The translations under genes and the position numbers were made by a program. From Armigeres subalbatus (taxonomy: Eukaryota > Arthropoda > Insecta > Diptera > Culicidae), in contig NC_085140.1 in assembly GCF_024139115.2 (NCBI RefSeq), positions 101,878,988 to 101,942,987 of the forward strand: a DNA stretch of 64,000 nt, given 5' to 3'. The notes beneath the pieces are model-generated. The model saw only the letters and a program-made list of their open reading frames with translations, made no database searches and was not told the origin of the DNA. Shown piece by piece: positions 35,001-42,777 of the stretch; position 1 is the stretch's first letter, and the number at the start of each line of letters is the position of its first letter.

Positions 35001-38000
35001 CCAAACATTCGATTGAGCTTCATTGTTTACAATGAATTGGTATTAGATTAGTTTGGTTTACATTAAAATAATAATTTTGTATTGCAAGATTCGAAAAGTT
35101 AGCGTCGATAACAACTCGCCTACTTTTCACACCTGCGATTGACCGATTCACCGAAACCAATTCCTGAACTGTTAGCAAGTTTCAGTACTAAATATTATCA
35201 TACGTATATATTGTAATACACTGGAGTCATTTTTTATGCAAATGATATGGGCCACGTGAATTAAAACAAAGTTAAACCCAGCGTAAATTCCAAAGTATGT
35301 CTGAATGAACCGCAGAAATCCCGAAATTGAGTGAAAAAATCGCATAAAAAGCGATTCGTGTAAAAAACAACCGCGTAAAAGACTACTTCAGTGTACATCG
35401 GGAATGAAGCGTTGACTCTTCCTTGATCGAATGGTCCAAGAAAATTGAAAATCCATCGAGAAATGGCTGAGATATTAACGATCAAAGTCTATCATATTTT
35501 CGTGACGTTTTTCGATTTTTAGCAATTTTAAAGTGTACCCCAATATAGAAAAGACAGACGTAGTTCTACGTCAAAAATTCCCGATGCAGCATTCGTTTAA
35601 ATTTTCCTTGGTAGCGGTGGCGTTTTCGACGTGTCTGCTAAAAAGGTATTTCGACCATTGTATCAGAACGCAATGAGCGATCTAATTTATTTCAAACGTC
35701 AAAAAATTACAGAATTTTACTATAAGTTGTTGGGCTAGAACCATTTTTTTAAAATTTATTTATAATTCATCTGATCTTTTCGGTATTCCCAGTATACCCG
35801 TCGAGAAAGAGAATAAATTTTGAAGAACTCGATGAATTTTTCGTGGATTTTAGAAAAAAAATTCAATGAAAATTCGTTTTAAAAAATTAATTCGTGTAAA
35901 ATAAGGAGAATTGGGTCCCAAAGCCCTACCTCGTTTATTTTTCTTTAGTTTCCATGAAAATTCTTACGAATGTCGACAAGAAATTGAAATTGTTCTGGAG
36001 TTAAATGGATATTTCTCAGAATGGCCACGGTAAATTATTTCTAATTTGTTCAGGAGAACATTCTGAAAAAAAAAAATCAGAGGAATTTCCTAAAAAAATC
36101 CGGCAGAGTTAAATATTATTAATTATTATCTTCATTAGTGAGGTTTTCGGCCCTGAGCCGGTTCACCTCGTACATCCGCCAGTTTTTATTAAAGACTCAG
36201 TAGAAAGTTCAGGGTAAACTCGTTAAAGTTCCTTGTTGAATTCTTCCTTGAATTCCTTTGATATTTTTTCAATAAATATTTTTGGGCATTCTTCCAGTAT
36301 TTTAACGTGTTTTAACTGAGAATCCCTCTAAGAATTTCTCCAGTAAACACATCTCTGGAATTCTTTCTGAAATTTCCCATGAAATTCCTCCAGAAATTCG
36401 TCCAGCAATTCCTTCAGAAATTTTTCAGAAAATTTCTCCAGAGTTTCCTTTGAAAGTACCTCTAGCAGCTCCTCCACAAGTTCGCCAGAAATTTCTCCGT
36501 TAGACCCTCCAAGAATTCCGTCGGAAATTCCTGCAGTCGTTCCTTCAGAAATTCCTTAGTTTGTTTCTTTCACGACTTCCTTCAGCAGATCTTTCAGGAA
36601 TTGCTCTCGAAGCTCCTGCAGGCATTTGTTCGGAAATTCCTCTAAGAATCCTTTCGGAAGTTTCTCCAGGAATTCCTCTTGATGATGCTCCGAAAATGTT
36701 GTCGAAAGATTCTCCAATAATACAGCGTGAACTATACTCTGGAATTTATCTGTTATTCCCTCCAGTAATTCTTTCGAAAATTCCTGCCCAATATTCCTGA
36801 GCAATACCTCAGGAAGTTCCTCCAAAAAGTTATCCAGAAGTTCCTCCGGAAGTTTTATTAGACATTTCTTCAGAAATGTGAAATGTGAAAGGTTTAGTAA
36901 TTGCTTAGGAAAATCCTTCAGGAAGTTTTCAGGAAAATCCTTCTTCTTAGTTCCATTAGCATTTCATCCGGAAGTTCTTTCAGAAATTTATCTGAAAGTT
37001 CCTTCAGAAAATCCTTTGGATGTTCCAACAGCACTTCCTCCAGAAATTCCTTCAGGATTCCTTCAGAAAGTCTCCGAAAAATCCATCAGAATTTATCCTG
37101 AAGTTTGTCCAGAAATTCTTCTGGAAATTTCTCTAGAAAATCTTATGGAAGTTTCTTCAGGTATTTCACGGTGAATTTTTCCGAATCCTACAGGCAATTC
37201 TTCAAAATAAATTCAGAAGAATTCTACAAGGAAATTCAGTTAGCAAAATCCGTTGGAATTATATTTAACGACTCACTATAAAATCCAAGGGAAAGTCATT
37301 TCCCTTACTCATGAAGATTTAAAAGAATATTTTCTTGAATTCTAAAAATTTGAGTGTTAAAAAGTAACCGATACATAAAACAAGGGGACGATTGCCATTA
37401 CAAAGCTATTGGATTTTGAATTTTTTTCACTGCTAATCATAATTTTGATATTGAAGACATTTGAAGACATTTTTACTCGGCTGTGAAGACATTTGAAAAT
37501 ATCCCCTGGCATCCCTGATCACGACATGCTGCATATGATCCGCAACGGTCAAAACACCCTACCCTGGGCTTATGCCAGAATTACTTCTGACTATTTCTTT
37601 TTCAAGACCTATCTGCAAGGCGGATTTATCAATCAAAATGTATCTACTTTCTGTATGTCTGTTCTAGTTCCAATGCTCCTCAATTCTGTACTCTATACTC
37701 GAGGTCGACCTCCTTTCGCATTTTATTGTCATTTGGAAGAAAGTTCGGTTCAGCAGTCCCGACTTCCGAATTCTAAGTTGGTGCTACGCCGACAATAACA
37801 GAAAAAGTGAAGGAAAAGATCATAGTCGACATGAATCGGAAAAAACCTCACAATTTTCACACTTGGAACTTCTTTGGTACAAATTTCCCAAGTTTTATAT
37901 ATTGCTACCAGATTCACATTTGATTTGGTTGATAATAATACCTAGTGGATACAAATGATTTTTATTTAGCACTTTTTACAACAGGCAATGCAAAAATAGT

Positions 38001-40554
38001 TACTTTAGTGGACATTTTCCGAAAAATAGTGACTTTAGTTACTTTTGGATGCAAATAGTGACTTTTTAGTGACTACACTCAAAATAGTGACCAAGTCACT
38101 TAAAAGTGACTCGCTACCAGGCCTGCTATTGTTAATTTCAAATATTATTTATTATTATTTATTTCAAATATTATTTATTATGAAATTGGCTAATTAGTTA
38201 CACTATTGTTTGATTACAATTCTTGAGTTTGTTTCGCATCACTTAAACACACTCCACATACTTTGTAGTACATATTCTAAGTATTTAGCTTCAATCATGC
38301 AAACAAAAAGAATTTAAATTTTGTTTGAATTTTTTTCCCATTTTTGGCAACATCCCCAGTTTGGCAACATTAAAATCCGGTCGTGTTGCCAAGATCGGGA
38401 AGGGACTGTAATCAAGCCGAAGTTCGATGGGGCTGCTAGTTGTTAATAAACGGATTCTTTTTATAAAAATGTGATATTTCTAAAATAATTCCAATCATAA
38501 AGTTTTTAAGTAATTTAGTGCTAGAATTACTTCTGACATAACTTGATCTATATTTTTTTTATTGAGACTTTACCTCGAAGGGTCGCAAGGCGGATTTAAC
38601 AATCATAAACGGATTTGACAACCATTTAACAATCATAGTGTACTGTCATCGACGCCCTTATCGCTCATTATTCTCCCTGACGTTGAGAAACATCAAACAT
38701 CTTTGCCATGTGATGAAACTGAGGCTGTTTACTATCTTTGGTATCAACGCTTACCAACAGACGTGGTTCCAATAATGATCAATTCTGTACTCTTTACTTG
38801 AGGTTTCCATTCATATTTGATTTGGTTGATAATAATAGTTACAAATGATTTATATTTTGAACAACAGGCAATGCAAAAATAGTGACTTTAGTGACCATTT
38901 TCCGAAAAATAGTGACTTTTGGATGCAAAGAGTGACTTTTTAGTGACTAGACTCAAAATAGTGACCAAGTCACTAAAAAGTGACTTGCTATTGCTATTGC
39001 TTATATTTGCAAAATAACTAGAGTTTTTGGAAATATTTTTGTTTGGGCATAACAGTGGGAAACAATGCCCACTTTAACAATTCTGAAACCAATACAATTG
39101 CGTTTAGAAACAACTTACTCGGGAACTTTATTAAACCCAGCGGTAAGATGCGCGGCTACAAAGCAAGACTACGTTGAAGGTGGCTGGGATCGATTTCCGA
39201 TTTGGTCTCTACAATAATTTTCGGGTTGGAAATTTTCTCGTGAAAATTTATTAGCTCTTTTTTGGTGGAATGTTTTCAATGTCATAAGACGAGTTTAGCA
39301 CAACTCCATTTAATTCCATCACCTGTAATACTTTTACATATACGTATTTCGACCTCCCTACAGTTGATCTTACAGTTGAGGTCGAAATACGTATATGTAA
39401 AAGTATTACGAGGTGGTGGAATTAAATGGAATTGTGCTAAACTCGTCTTTTGACAGTGAATTTTATCGTCTTTTCCGGGTATTAAAAAGAATCTTCGTGT
39501 CACCAATGAAAAAACTGTAACTTGGCTATGGGACCATGTAGTTCAAAGGTGTCGAAATAGGTACTCAATGAATTCTGCAAGGCGGCAATGTTTCAGTGGG
39601 GAATGTAATACAAAAAATAATACATTTCACTTTAATTTGCCTTTCCATACAATTCATGTTCCAATAAATGTTTACGTTAATAATCAATGAATATATGATA
39701 CAAGACGGGAAATTTCATATCAATCGTTTATTAAAAGTACCTACTGCATGTAGTTTTAATATTCAATATTAGGTTCCTCAATTTAGAACCGCAATTAACA
39801 GCTTATTGATACACGATTGATGTTTCCCATCACTGCATTCATGTAAGCAAACCATTGATGCGGCTTTGACCGAATGCAGTTATATAAAATGCAATTAGTG
39901 CATTTGGCAGAAATCTTATAGCCCACAACCTGCTTTCGTTTTCTTTCGTCACTGACCCCACACAGAACTGGTTTAAGGTCGGTCCTCATCGATATGATAT
40001 GAGCACACATTATCGCATATCACAAGCAACCGAAAACCAGACGCGTGTTCAATTTTTGTCAAATCAATGCGATTTTTCCGATAAAGGCAATAAAAGCTAC
40101 TGATTGGGGTTTCCGATGAAGCTCGGACACGAGCCCACGTTCGCCCAAATCCAGAATTAATGTTTATTTCAGACCCTGAACCCTGAACATACATAAAAAA
40201 TCCAAATTTTCGGCCAGACACGAAAAACCTTCTGACGTGTAACTCTCGCTTTTACCCGCTCGCGCTCCGCCACCCTCCCACAGATACCCTTCGACCCCTT
40301 GCGCAAGCCACGAATTGTTCCACCGAAAAAACAACAAAACTTCGGTACTTACTGCCACCGTACTCCCAGAACGGGACGGTTCCATCTTTCTGCGCCAGGT
40401 AGGGCGGTTTGAAGGAGTACTTGTACTCGAACCGCCGGTGGACCAGATGGGTATTTGCGTTCGTCGTTCCGGCGGCGAACAGCATCAGCAGCAGGATCCC
40501 AGCGGAGGGCAGGAGAAAGGTTGACAAACACGTCAACCGCGGGGTGACAGCCAT
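10997..40554 (-). CDS. ergic53: ERGIC-53/LMAN1 cargo lectin, five exons
   Basis: This is a type I membrane lectin that cycles between ER and Golgi and carries high-mannose glycoproteins. The spliced frame is 40554-40353, 21461-21134, 21069-20191, 20115-19993 and 11033-10997: 1569 nt, 522 aa, close to vertebrate LMAN1 (about 510). The order is: signal peptide (about 1-33); legume-lectin domain (about 45-265) with FFDSFDND (147-154) and DHTNDG (174-179), which hold the family's calcium and sugar ligands, and ATGGLADDHDV; Glu/Gln-rich coiled coil (about 280-320); polyQ near 385; luminal Cys482 and Cys487, placed like the oligomerising cysteines; one membrane helix (490-510); and a 12-residue cytosolic tail ending KKFY, combining a dilysine and an aromatic end as in ER-Golgi cyclers. 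Every junction has GT/AG and consistent phase. Introns 1 and 4 are 18.9 and 9.0 kb of transposon-rich DNA. Confidence 0.9.
11790..12545 (+). pseudogene. LINE RT fragment with palm deleted
   Basis: The plus-strand frame at 11816-12124 encodes RT fingers (KNNKAAGKDQLPAELLKHG, KIWEDEELPASWLDG). It shifts to 12100-12323 with CANYRGISLLNSAYKIMS and EYQAGFREGRSTTGQMFTLR, then stops. The next frame at 12326-12523 is already the C-terminal tail (RTILGGKQENEIW, GRPRTRWL). The palm with its catalytic aspartates is missing. A tail of TATCAAG-like repeats follows at about 12546-12580. It lies in ERGIC-53 intron 4 in the opposite orientation and is the same family as 1-291. Confidence 0.8.
12546..12580 (+). 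repeat. TATCAAG tail repeat of the LINE
   Basis: About four units of TATCAAG followed by AAGTAAGTAAG directly after the LINE C-terminus, as expected for a short tandem 3' tail of a non-LTR element. Confidence 0.6.
12956..14521. mobile_element. TIR element, copy 2 of inverted pair
   Basis: It is the reverse complement of 7244-8399 with the same ends (CGGGGGTGACATTGCGCATC and, inward, CAGGGGTGGCATTGTGCATC). It carries two insertions absent from copy 1: a tRNA-derived SINE at 14221-14432 and about 207 bp at roughly 13587-13798. The flanks share only AATT, so the target duplication is unclear. It is non-coding. Confidence 0.65.
14221..14432 (+). mobile_element. tRNA-derived SINE with empty site
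   Basis: It begins ATGGCCGTGCGGTTAGCGAC (A-box-like) and contains GGGTTCGATTCCC (B box), then a tRNA-unrelated body. GTTTTC is duplicated at 14215-14220 and 14433-14438. The other copy of the host element has a single uninterrupted GAGTCGTTTTCGAGATC at the matching place (complement of about 7321-7337), which gives an empty site. Confidence 0.8.
14700..15170. repeat. MITE-like fragments
   Basis: TACAGTAAACATTCGCTAAT at 14701 resembles the ends of 2997-3267. Imperfect inverted arms containing GCAATTAAAAGCGAGGTT and its complement lie near 14945-14964 and 15134-15160. Borders cannot be fixed. Confidence 0.35.
15636..17475. repeat. Inverted 69-bp arms 1.7 kb apart
   Basis: About 69 bp at 15636-15704 (TAGATTTTGGCTCGCTGAAT onward) recur as the inverted complement at 17407-17475. 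They could be the TIRs of one non-coding DNA element of about 1.84 kb, since the sequence between is AT-rich and has no supported gene. No target duplication was found. Confidence 0.45.
17499..19142 (-). mobile_element. Retroelement insertion, 20-21-bp duplication
   Basis: The block is bordered by GGGACACATTATTTGGTATT at 17479-17498 and again at 19144-19163. Read on the minus strand it ends in repeated AATAA/TAAAA units at the 17499 side, as at the 3' end of a LINE. No clear RT or endonuclease frame is visible, so family and autonomy are unknown; an 86-codon open frame at 17905-18165 is on the opposite strand and looks random. Confidence 0.6.
19628..19687. repeat. 60-bp repeat near exon 4
   Basis: GCAAAGGTGAGCTTTTCAAA followed by about 40 further bases matches 21529-21588 with only a few differences, in the same orientation. 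The two lie in introns 4 and 1 of ERGIC-53. Probably the edge of a dispersed repeat. Confidence 0.6.
19993..20115 (-). CDS. ergic53: ERGIC-53 exon 4 (membrane helix)
   Basis: The acceptor TGTTTTTCAG leads to LQQPNAQASVQCPTQSC, the transmembrane helix and YNIY. It ends in ACAG before a GTAGGC donor at 19992. Reading through this donor reaches no sequence resembling the family tail, whereas the remote exon at 11033 does. Confidence 0.88.
20191..21069 (-). CDS. ergic53: ERGIC-53 exon 3 (lectin end, coiled coil)
   Basis: The acceptor TTTTCTTTTCTAG leads to DGSTQLLSGCLRDFRNKPFP, the rest of the lectin domain with SAATGGLADDHDVFHF, the coiled-coil stalk and a Gln-rich linker. It ends CAGAG before GTTAGT (20190-20185). 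The 75-nt intron that follows has no in-frame stop. Confidence 0.9.
21134..21461 (-). CDS. ergic53: ERGIC-53 exon 2 (lectin core)
   Basis: The acceptor ACTCCACAG precedes the exon. It encodes APSLRSQKG, the GRGRIGADGLAFWYT strand, and FFDSFDNDNKHNN. It ends in AA before a GTGCGT donor at 21133-21128; the two bases join C of exon 3 to make the Asn of DHTNDG. Confidence 0.9.
21529..21588. repeat. 60-bp repeat near exon 2
   Basis: Second copy of the 19628-19687 sequence, 68 bp upstream of exon 2 and immediately before the R1-clade LINE. Confidence 0.6.
21645..22436 (+). pseudogene. R1-type ORF1 (gag-like), 5' part
   Basis: An open frame of 263 codons from an ATG in ATCACAATGAG. The centre is helical (ELKQKLRMLRQAVRVARQEQ) and the C-terminal half very basic, as in gag-like ORF1 proteins of R1-clade LINEs. 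The stop at 22434-22436 is premature: the following frame continues with typical ORF1 sequence. No CCHC knuckles remain. Confidence 0.7.
22495..22710 (+). pseudogene. R1-type ORF1 continuation
   Basis: Encodes LGQDVRSIRRSKTGEIILVL and LAQEVLGDDAEERSLGAEVT, a block characteristic of R1-clade ORF1 proteins upstream of the zinc knuckles. It stops at 22710; the knuckles are deleted. Confidence 0.7.
22832..23541 (+). pseudogene. R1-type ORF2 endonuclease-linker pieces
   Basis: The frame 22832-23257 includes RHPVYWRSPAIAALRSTCLK and ARRRMQRARTEDER, the basic linker after the endonuclease. The next frame (23140-23541) carries AKLAFNMAFKSNKRACFDSL and NANPWGDAYRIVM, which precede the RT in R1-clade proteins. 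No RT follows. Confidence 0.65.
23514..23625. repeat. hAT-like end with AGTGAC repeats
   Basis: Starts CAGGGCTGGTAGTG and contains five AGTGAC(T/C) motifs. A matching inverted end (GTGACTCGCTACCAGGCCTG) lies near 38106-38125 and related AGTGAC clusters at 38000-38110 and 38880-38990. It looks like one terminus of a hAT-like family with subterminal AGTGAC repeats; no partner end with a matching target duplication was found. Confidence 0.45.
23626..24360. other. Intron sequence with a small hairpin
   Basis: No gene. At 24029-24097 TGTTTCGATA...TATCGAAACA arms enclose ACCAAACTAAAGTGCGA and its inverted partner, a short MITE-like hairpin. Confidence 0.4.
24361..25100. repeat. Dispersed repeat, paralogue 1
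   Basis: Blocks such as TAAGTACCACGGAGTTG, AAGTAACATATCACAAGAAG, TGATTCCTAGACGGTGA and TGGTCTCTTATTGGAATTCC recur in order at about 30484-33250. The two are diverged copies of one repeat family. The element class is unknown. Confidence 0.6.
24661..24815. mobile_element. 155-bp foldback MITE
   Basis: TCTCGCTTAACTTTTCA at the left is mirrored by TGAAAAGTTAAGCGAGA at the right; the arms continue through ACCTAAGTAACATTTTTT and CATGAATTAATTTGA to a short loop. The paralogous repeat near 32005 reads AAAATGATCTAATTGATTCC without it, so it inserted after the duplication. Confidence 0.75.
25395..25490. mobile_element. Short foldback MITE
   Basis: Imperfect inverted arms (TTGACATTTATCGGTGGT with ACCACCGATACCTGTCAA) surround GGTTCATCC and its inverse GGATGAACC. 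Non-coding; exact ends uncertain. Confidence 0.5.
26021..26170. mobile_element. 150-bp near-complete palindrome
   Basis: TAATTCTAGA at 26021 is mirrored exactly by TCTAGAATTA ending at 26170. The arms, about 88 percent complementary by eye, run to a TATATAGCTATATA centre with no loop. The transcript would form a ~75-bp hairpin. It lies in ERGIC-53 intron 1. Confidence 0.7.
26171..28756. other. Intron 1 sequence, no gene recognised
   Basis: Only short open frames without recognisable motifs. An ACAGGGTGCGGCAGAAA motif at 28106 resembles DNA-transposon ends but its partner was not found. Confidence 0.35.
28757..28836. mobile_element. 80-bp hairpin MITE, TA-flanked
   Basis: Inverted arms include CTAACCGCAAGTCGAGCACA and its complement, with TA at 28755-28756 and 28837-28838. 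Only three bases separate it from the next MITE. Confidence 0.65.
28842..29100. mobile_element. 259-bp TA-flanked MITE
   Basis: CAGTCATATTTCACTCGTTG at the left and its near complement CAACGAGCGAAAGATGACTG at the right, with TA on each side. GTTGGGC/GATGGGCTAC motifs repeat near both ends. The design resembles 2997-3267. Confidence 0.75.
29169..29250. repeat. Fragment of a GGGGCCGTCC repeat
   Basis: GGGGCCGTCCAGAAACCACG begins a G-rich stretch that looks like one end of a dispersed MITE-type repeat. No inverted partner was found. Confidence 0.35.
29251..30107. other. Intron 1 sequence, no gene recognised
   Basis: AT-rich; open frames of up to 117 codons carry no recognisable domain and consist largely of Lys/Phe/Leu runs typical of AT-rich intron DNA. 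Confidence 0.35.
30108..30168 (-). repeat. Short retroelement 3' end
   Basis: On the minus strand, GAGGTGAACTAGCCTTGGGC is followed by CTAAAAACCTCTTGAATAAA and an A/T-rich tail. A related piece is at 36110-36172. Both look like heavily 5'-truncated retroelement ends. Confidence 0.4.
30273..30484 (+). mobile_element. tRNA-derived SINE
   Basis: TTAGCCTTGCGAGCAAAGGC begins a tRNA-like region with an A-box-like start and GCGAGTTCGATTATC as the B box. The body CTAGGATGATTTCGGGTGGA follows, with an AAGAAGAAAAAG tail. It is in intron 1, antisense to ERGIC-53. Confidence 0.6.
30484..33250. repeat. Dispersed repeat, paralogue 2, interrupted
   Basis: Paralogue of 24361-25100. Its blocks appear at 30484-30655, near 31980-32070 and at 33085-33240, separated by unrelated inserts (about 30660-31930 and 32080-33080). 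The first insert is rich in ACTTGTAAT/ATTACAAGT motifs and has AGACTAATAATATTAGC near the left and GCTAATATTATTAGT near the right, so it may be a further TIR element. Confidence 0.5.
33361..33732 (+). mobile_element. Helitron-like non-autonomous repeat
   Basis: It starts TCTGTCTGTCTGAACC and ends GGTCTGCTAGT after a small CGAAACAAAGTTCG hairpin, the TC...CTAG pattern of Helitrons. Inside, a ~146-bp unit (GGGGGGCTCCCATACAAAT, then CATAACTCGA) occurs twice. A similar 3' end (GAAGTTCGATGGGGCTGCTA) is at about 38412-38437. Confidence 0.45.
34080..34377 (-). mobile_element. Feilai-type SINE
   Basis: On the minus strand it begins GGGGCCCTCC, then TAGCCGTGCGGTAAGACGCG (A box) and GGCTGGGTTCGATTCCCAG (B box). 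The tRNA-unrelated body carries CAATTTTCGGATTGGAAATT, and an AAG microsatellite tail ends it. TGAAGACTT is duplicated at 34071-34079 and 34378-34386. Sequence and tail match my knowledge of the mosquito Feilai family. Confidence 0.85.
36110..36172 (-). repeat. Short retroelement 3' end
   Basis: Minus strand GAGGTGAACCGGCTCAGGGC, then CGAAAACCTCACTAATGAAG and an AT-rich tail. It is related to 30108-30168. Confidence 0.4.
36200..37230. repeat. Degenerate GAATTCC-type tandem repeat
   Basis: About 1 kb of imperfect short units of the TTCCTCCAGAAATTCCTTCAG kind. Because units are often multiples of three, long frames appear on both strands (for example 36556-36825 minus, Glu/Leu/Phe-rich), but they are repeat artefacts. 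The same type occupies 63420-64000. Confidence 0.7.
37526..38125. repeat. Host repeat of the hAT, copy A
   Basis: Continues 33726-33961 across the hAT insertion. TATAAAAATGTGATATTTC, AGAATTACTTCTGAC, AAGGCGGATTTA, CAATTCTGTACTCT and the AGTGAC cluster occur in the same order as in 38450-38990. It ends GCTACCAGGCCTG, a hAT-like terminus. Confidence 0.55.
38405..38995. repeat. Host repeat, copy B
   Basis: Diverged and shorter paralogue of 33726-33961 plus 37526-38115, lacking the 3.5-kb hAT element. It includes a cluster of AGTGAC motifs at 38880-38990. Confidence 0.55.
39143..39245 (+). mobile_element. Truncated Feilai-type SINE
   Basis: GCGGTAAGATGCGCGGCTAC, then GGCTGGGATCGATTTCCGA (an eroded B box) and ATTTTCGGGTTGGAAATTTT match the first ~100 bp of the SINE at 34080-34377. 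The 3' body and tail are missing. Confidence 0.65.
39286..39449. mobile_element. 164-bp foldback MITE
   Basis: AAGACGAGTTTAGCACAA is mirrored by TTGTGCTAAACTCGTCTT, and the arms continue through CATTTAATTCCA and TACTTTTACATATACGTATT almost to the centre. Non-coding. Confidence 0.75.
40353..40554 (-). CDS. ergic53: ERGIC-53 exon 1 (signal peptide)
   Basis: The ATG at 40554 sits in AAAAGATGGC and opens a hydrophobic signal peptide, followed by HRRFEYKYSFKPPYLAQ and PFWEYGG, the start of the lectin domain. The exon ends GGCA before a GTAAGT donor at 40352-40347. Joining to ATGCC of exon 2 gives GGNAIASSENVRIAPSL, the expected family sequence. Confidence 0.9.
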
Positions 40555-40609
40555 CTTTTACGCGAACACCACCTTTCTTTGCAGCACTACGAACGAGGAA
40601 AAGTAGAAG

Positions 40610-40618
40610 ACTGACTGA
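40610..40618 (-). promoter_or_regulatory. Possible initiator for ERGIC-53
   Basis: Two overlapping TCAGT motifs lie on the minus strand about 56-64 nt upstream of the ATG, matching the arthropod initiator core. There is no TATA box at the expected distance. This is suggestive only. Confidence 0.25.
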
Positions 40619-40874
40619 ACTAAACTGGACTGCGCTGCGGAGAGTGAGCTGGAAGCTTGCCACAGCAACAGAACTGCCAGACGGATGCGACCAGCGGAGG
40701 AGGAGCTGGAAAAGCTGCGAATGTTTGACGGCGGTTTGTTGATGCTTTTCTTTGTGCGGTATTTGAGCTTGTGGTCGAATGAGCGTCGGTCGAAAGTCAA
40801 TCGACGAGGGGTTGATGACGATAGAGAACCATACGGTTAATGGTTATAATTTTGAATTTAAACATTATTACAAT

Positions 40875-40960
40875 AAAACCCAGATTAATCCACCTACAGT
40901 AAGATTTTCCTAATCATAAAACCCAGATTAATCCACCTACAGTAAGATTTTCCTAATCAT
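40875..40960. repeat. Perfect 43-bp tandem duplication
   Basis: AAAACCCAGATTAATCCACC and the next 23 bases occur twice head to tail (40875-40917, 40918-40960), about 320 bp upstream of the ERGIC-53 ATG. The lack of divergence suggests a recent event. Confidence 0.8.
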
Positions 40961-41519
40961 GAAATGAAATATTTTCAGACTCCAGTAAATACTTAATACT
41001 AATGACACACTGGTGGTATAAGTACCATGGTACAAGAATCTTGAAATGAGTATTGCAGTTTGCCTTGAAACATGGATTATCGGTGCACTTCGATAATCAC
41101 ACTTTTTTATTGCGCGTGCACAGTTGCCGACTTCTTTTTCTCGAATCTCACTAAATAATATTATTTTCTTAAGGAAATAATTATGAAAACTGCACAACTG
41201 GCAACCTTGGCCATCATTCAGAAGGAGAAAATGCAAGAAATTGCAAAATGCGAAAATGTTCTCACCCCGTTTGCTTTTGTCTGACATTTATCGATGTCAA
41301 AATCCATTGTAATCGACACCGTCACACTTTTGATCACAGTTTGGAACCGTCACACTTTCAAACTGTGTTGTTCGATTTAGTGTGAACAGCGCAATAACAT
41401 ACCAGTACCACAGGTGTGCCTTTAGTATAAAACAAGATATTTAAAACCAAGGATAAAACATACTCAACTTCCCATGCCGATTGAGCGTGTAAAGTTAAAA
41501 ATTAATTGACTAAAAATAG

Positions 41520-42060
41520 ACGGATGGCAGGCCTTGAGTGACAATGCGTGCTTTAAAAGGAGTCATTTGCTCTTCCACCTTATTCCGGGTAGATGCATGC
41601 TTTAAAAGAAGGAGGCATTCACTCTTTTGCATTATATGCATACGGGTGGGTGCTTTTAAGAAGGTGTCATATTATACTCTTGCATACACTTTCTAGCCCA
41701 GATATCCGAATTTTCTTGAATACGAGATGCTCAAGGTACTCTAAAACGTTCTGGAGTTCAGCCCACGGTATCTATCAGATCAACCGAAGGCTTTGGCCAA
41801 TTTCCTTATCGTCAGTGTACATCCAATCTGGTTCAATAGACATATACGCATCTTGCAAAGCTTATTTTCTAGAATACGAGATGCTCATGGTATTCCTAAA
41901 CGTTCTGGTGTTCAGCTAACGGTATCTTCCAGATCAATCAAGACTTTCGCAATATCCTCTTTATCGGTATTTACCCACTCCGATGTAATAAGCGTATGAT
42001 CCTAATTTCCATGAACATGAGATCCAATGTCCAAGGTGCTCTAAAATAATCTTGAGTCGA
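41520..42060. repeat. Degenerate ~140-150-bp tandem units
   Basis: TACGAGATGCTCAAGGTACT at 41730 recurs in altered form at 41876 and again near 42015, with ACGTTCTGG and CAGATCAA blocks between. About 2.3 units are present. Shorter GTGCTTTTAAAAGGAG-like units precede it. Confidence 0.6.
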
Positions 42061-42777
42061 GAAGCACAATGACAATAAGGTTAACCTGCGATTTGTTTTG
42101 CGTACGAAGATTAGGCGTACGTTCTTTTGGGGCGACTCTAGTACCGTGTTTCCTGGATCCAGTCAGACACACCCCATTATACGCAATACGTAGCTTTCAG
42201 AGTCAACGAGATTTTGAGCCTATCCAGTGTTGCGCGTAGATGGCCGTATTGATGCTGCCAATTGCGTGGAATATGATGTCAAGTTTCCGATTATTCTAGC
42301 TAGAAGGCATCCGATCACGAACTTGCTCTTAGATTGATATCACCGAAAGTTTCGTCACGCCAACAACGAAACGGTTGTGAACGGAATTCGTCAGTGGTTC
42401 TACATTCCGAAACATCGAGCACAAATTTGTTTATGTTGTTTAACATTAAGGGACAACATGTGTCCCTATGATGTGTTGTAAACTAAACTAAAGCTAAAGT
42501 ACAGTTTAGATGACAACATACATACATAAAATCAGAAATGGTCAAAATGTAAAAACAAAACATGTGATCCAAAGTTAACTCAAGAATTCCTTCGTCGATT
42601 ACCGCGGCCAGCAAAAATACTATAGAAGTTACGTCGAAGTTTGTCCCGAGTCAAATTACTTACTTTACTTACTTATGGATCCTGTACACCTCCGGTGGTG
42701 CAAAGGGCCGACTTGAAAGATCTCCATCCTGAGCGATGCCCGGCTATCGCTTTAACCTGTTGCCAGGTTAGATTTCA

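Larger units (their letters stand above)
33970..37517. mobile_element. hAT-type element, 8-bp duplication
   Basis: CAGGGATGCCAG at 33970 is inverted at 37506-37517, and ATCACGAC is duplicated at 33962-33969 and 37518-37525: the signature of hAT transposons. GAAGACATTT-type motifs cluster inside both ends like subterminal binding sites. No transposase frame was recognised in its 3548 bp, so it is probably non-autonomous or decayed. It contains a Feilai-type SINE and a long stretch of degenerate repeats. Confidence 0.8.

Noticed and set aside
36556..36825. Coiled-coil-like 89-aa protein on the minus strand
   Set aside because: It follows the degenerate GAATTCC-type repeat exactly; the Glu/Leu/Phe pattern is produced by the repeat unit.
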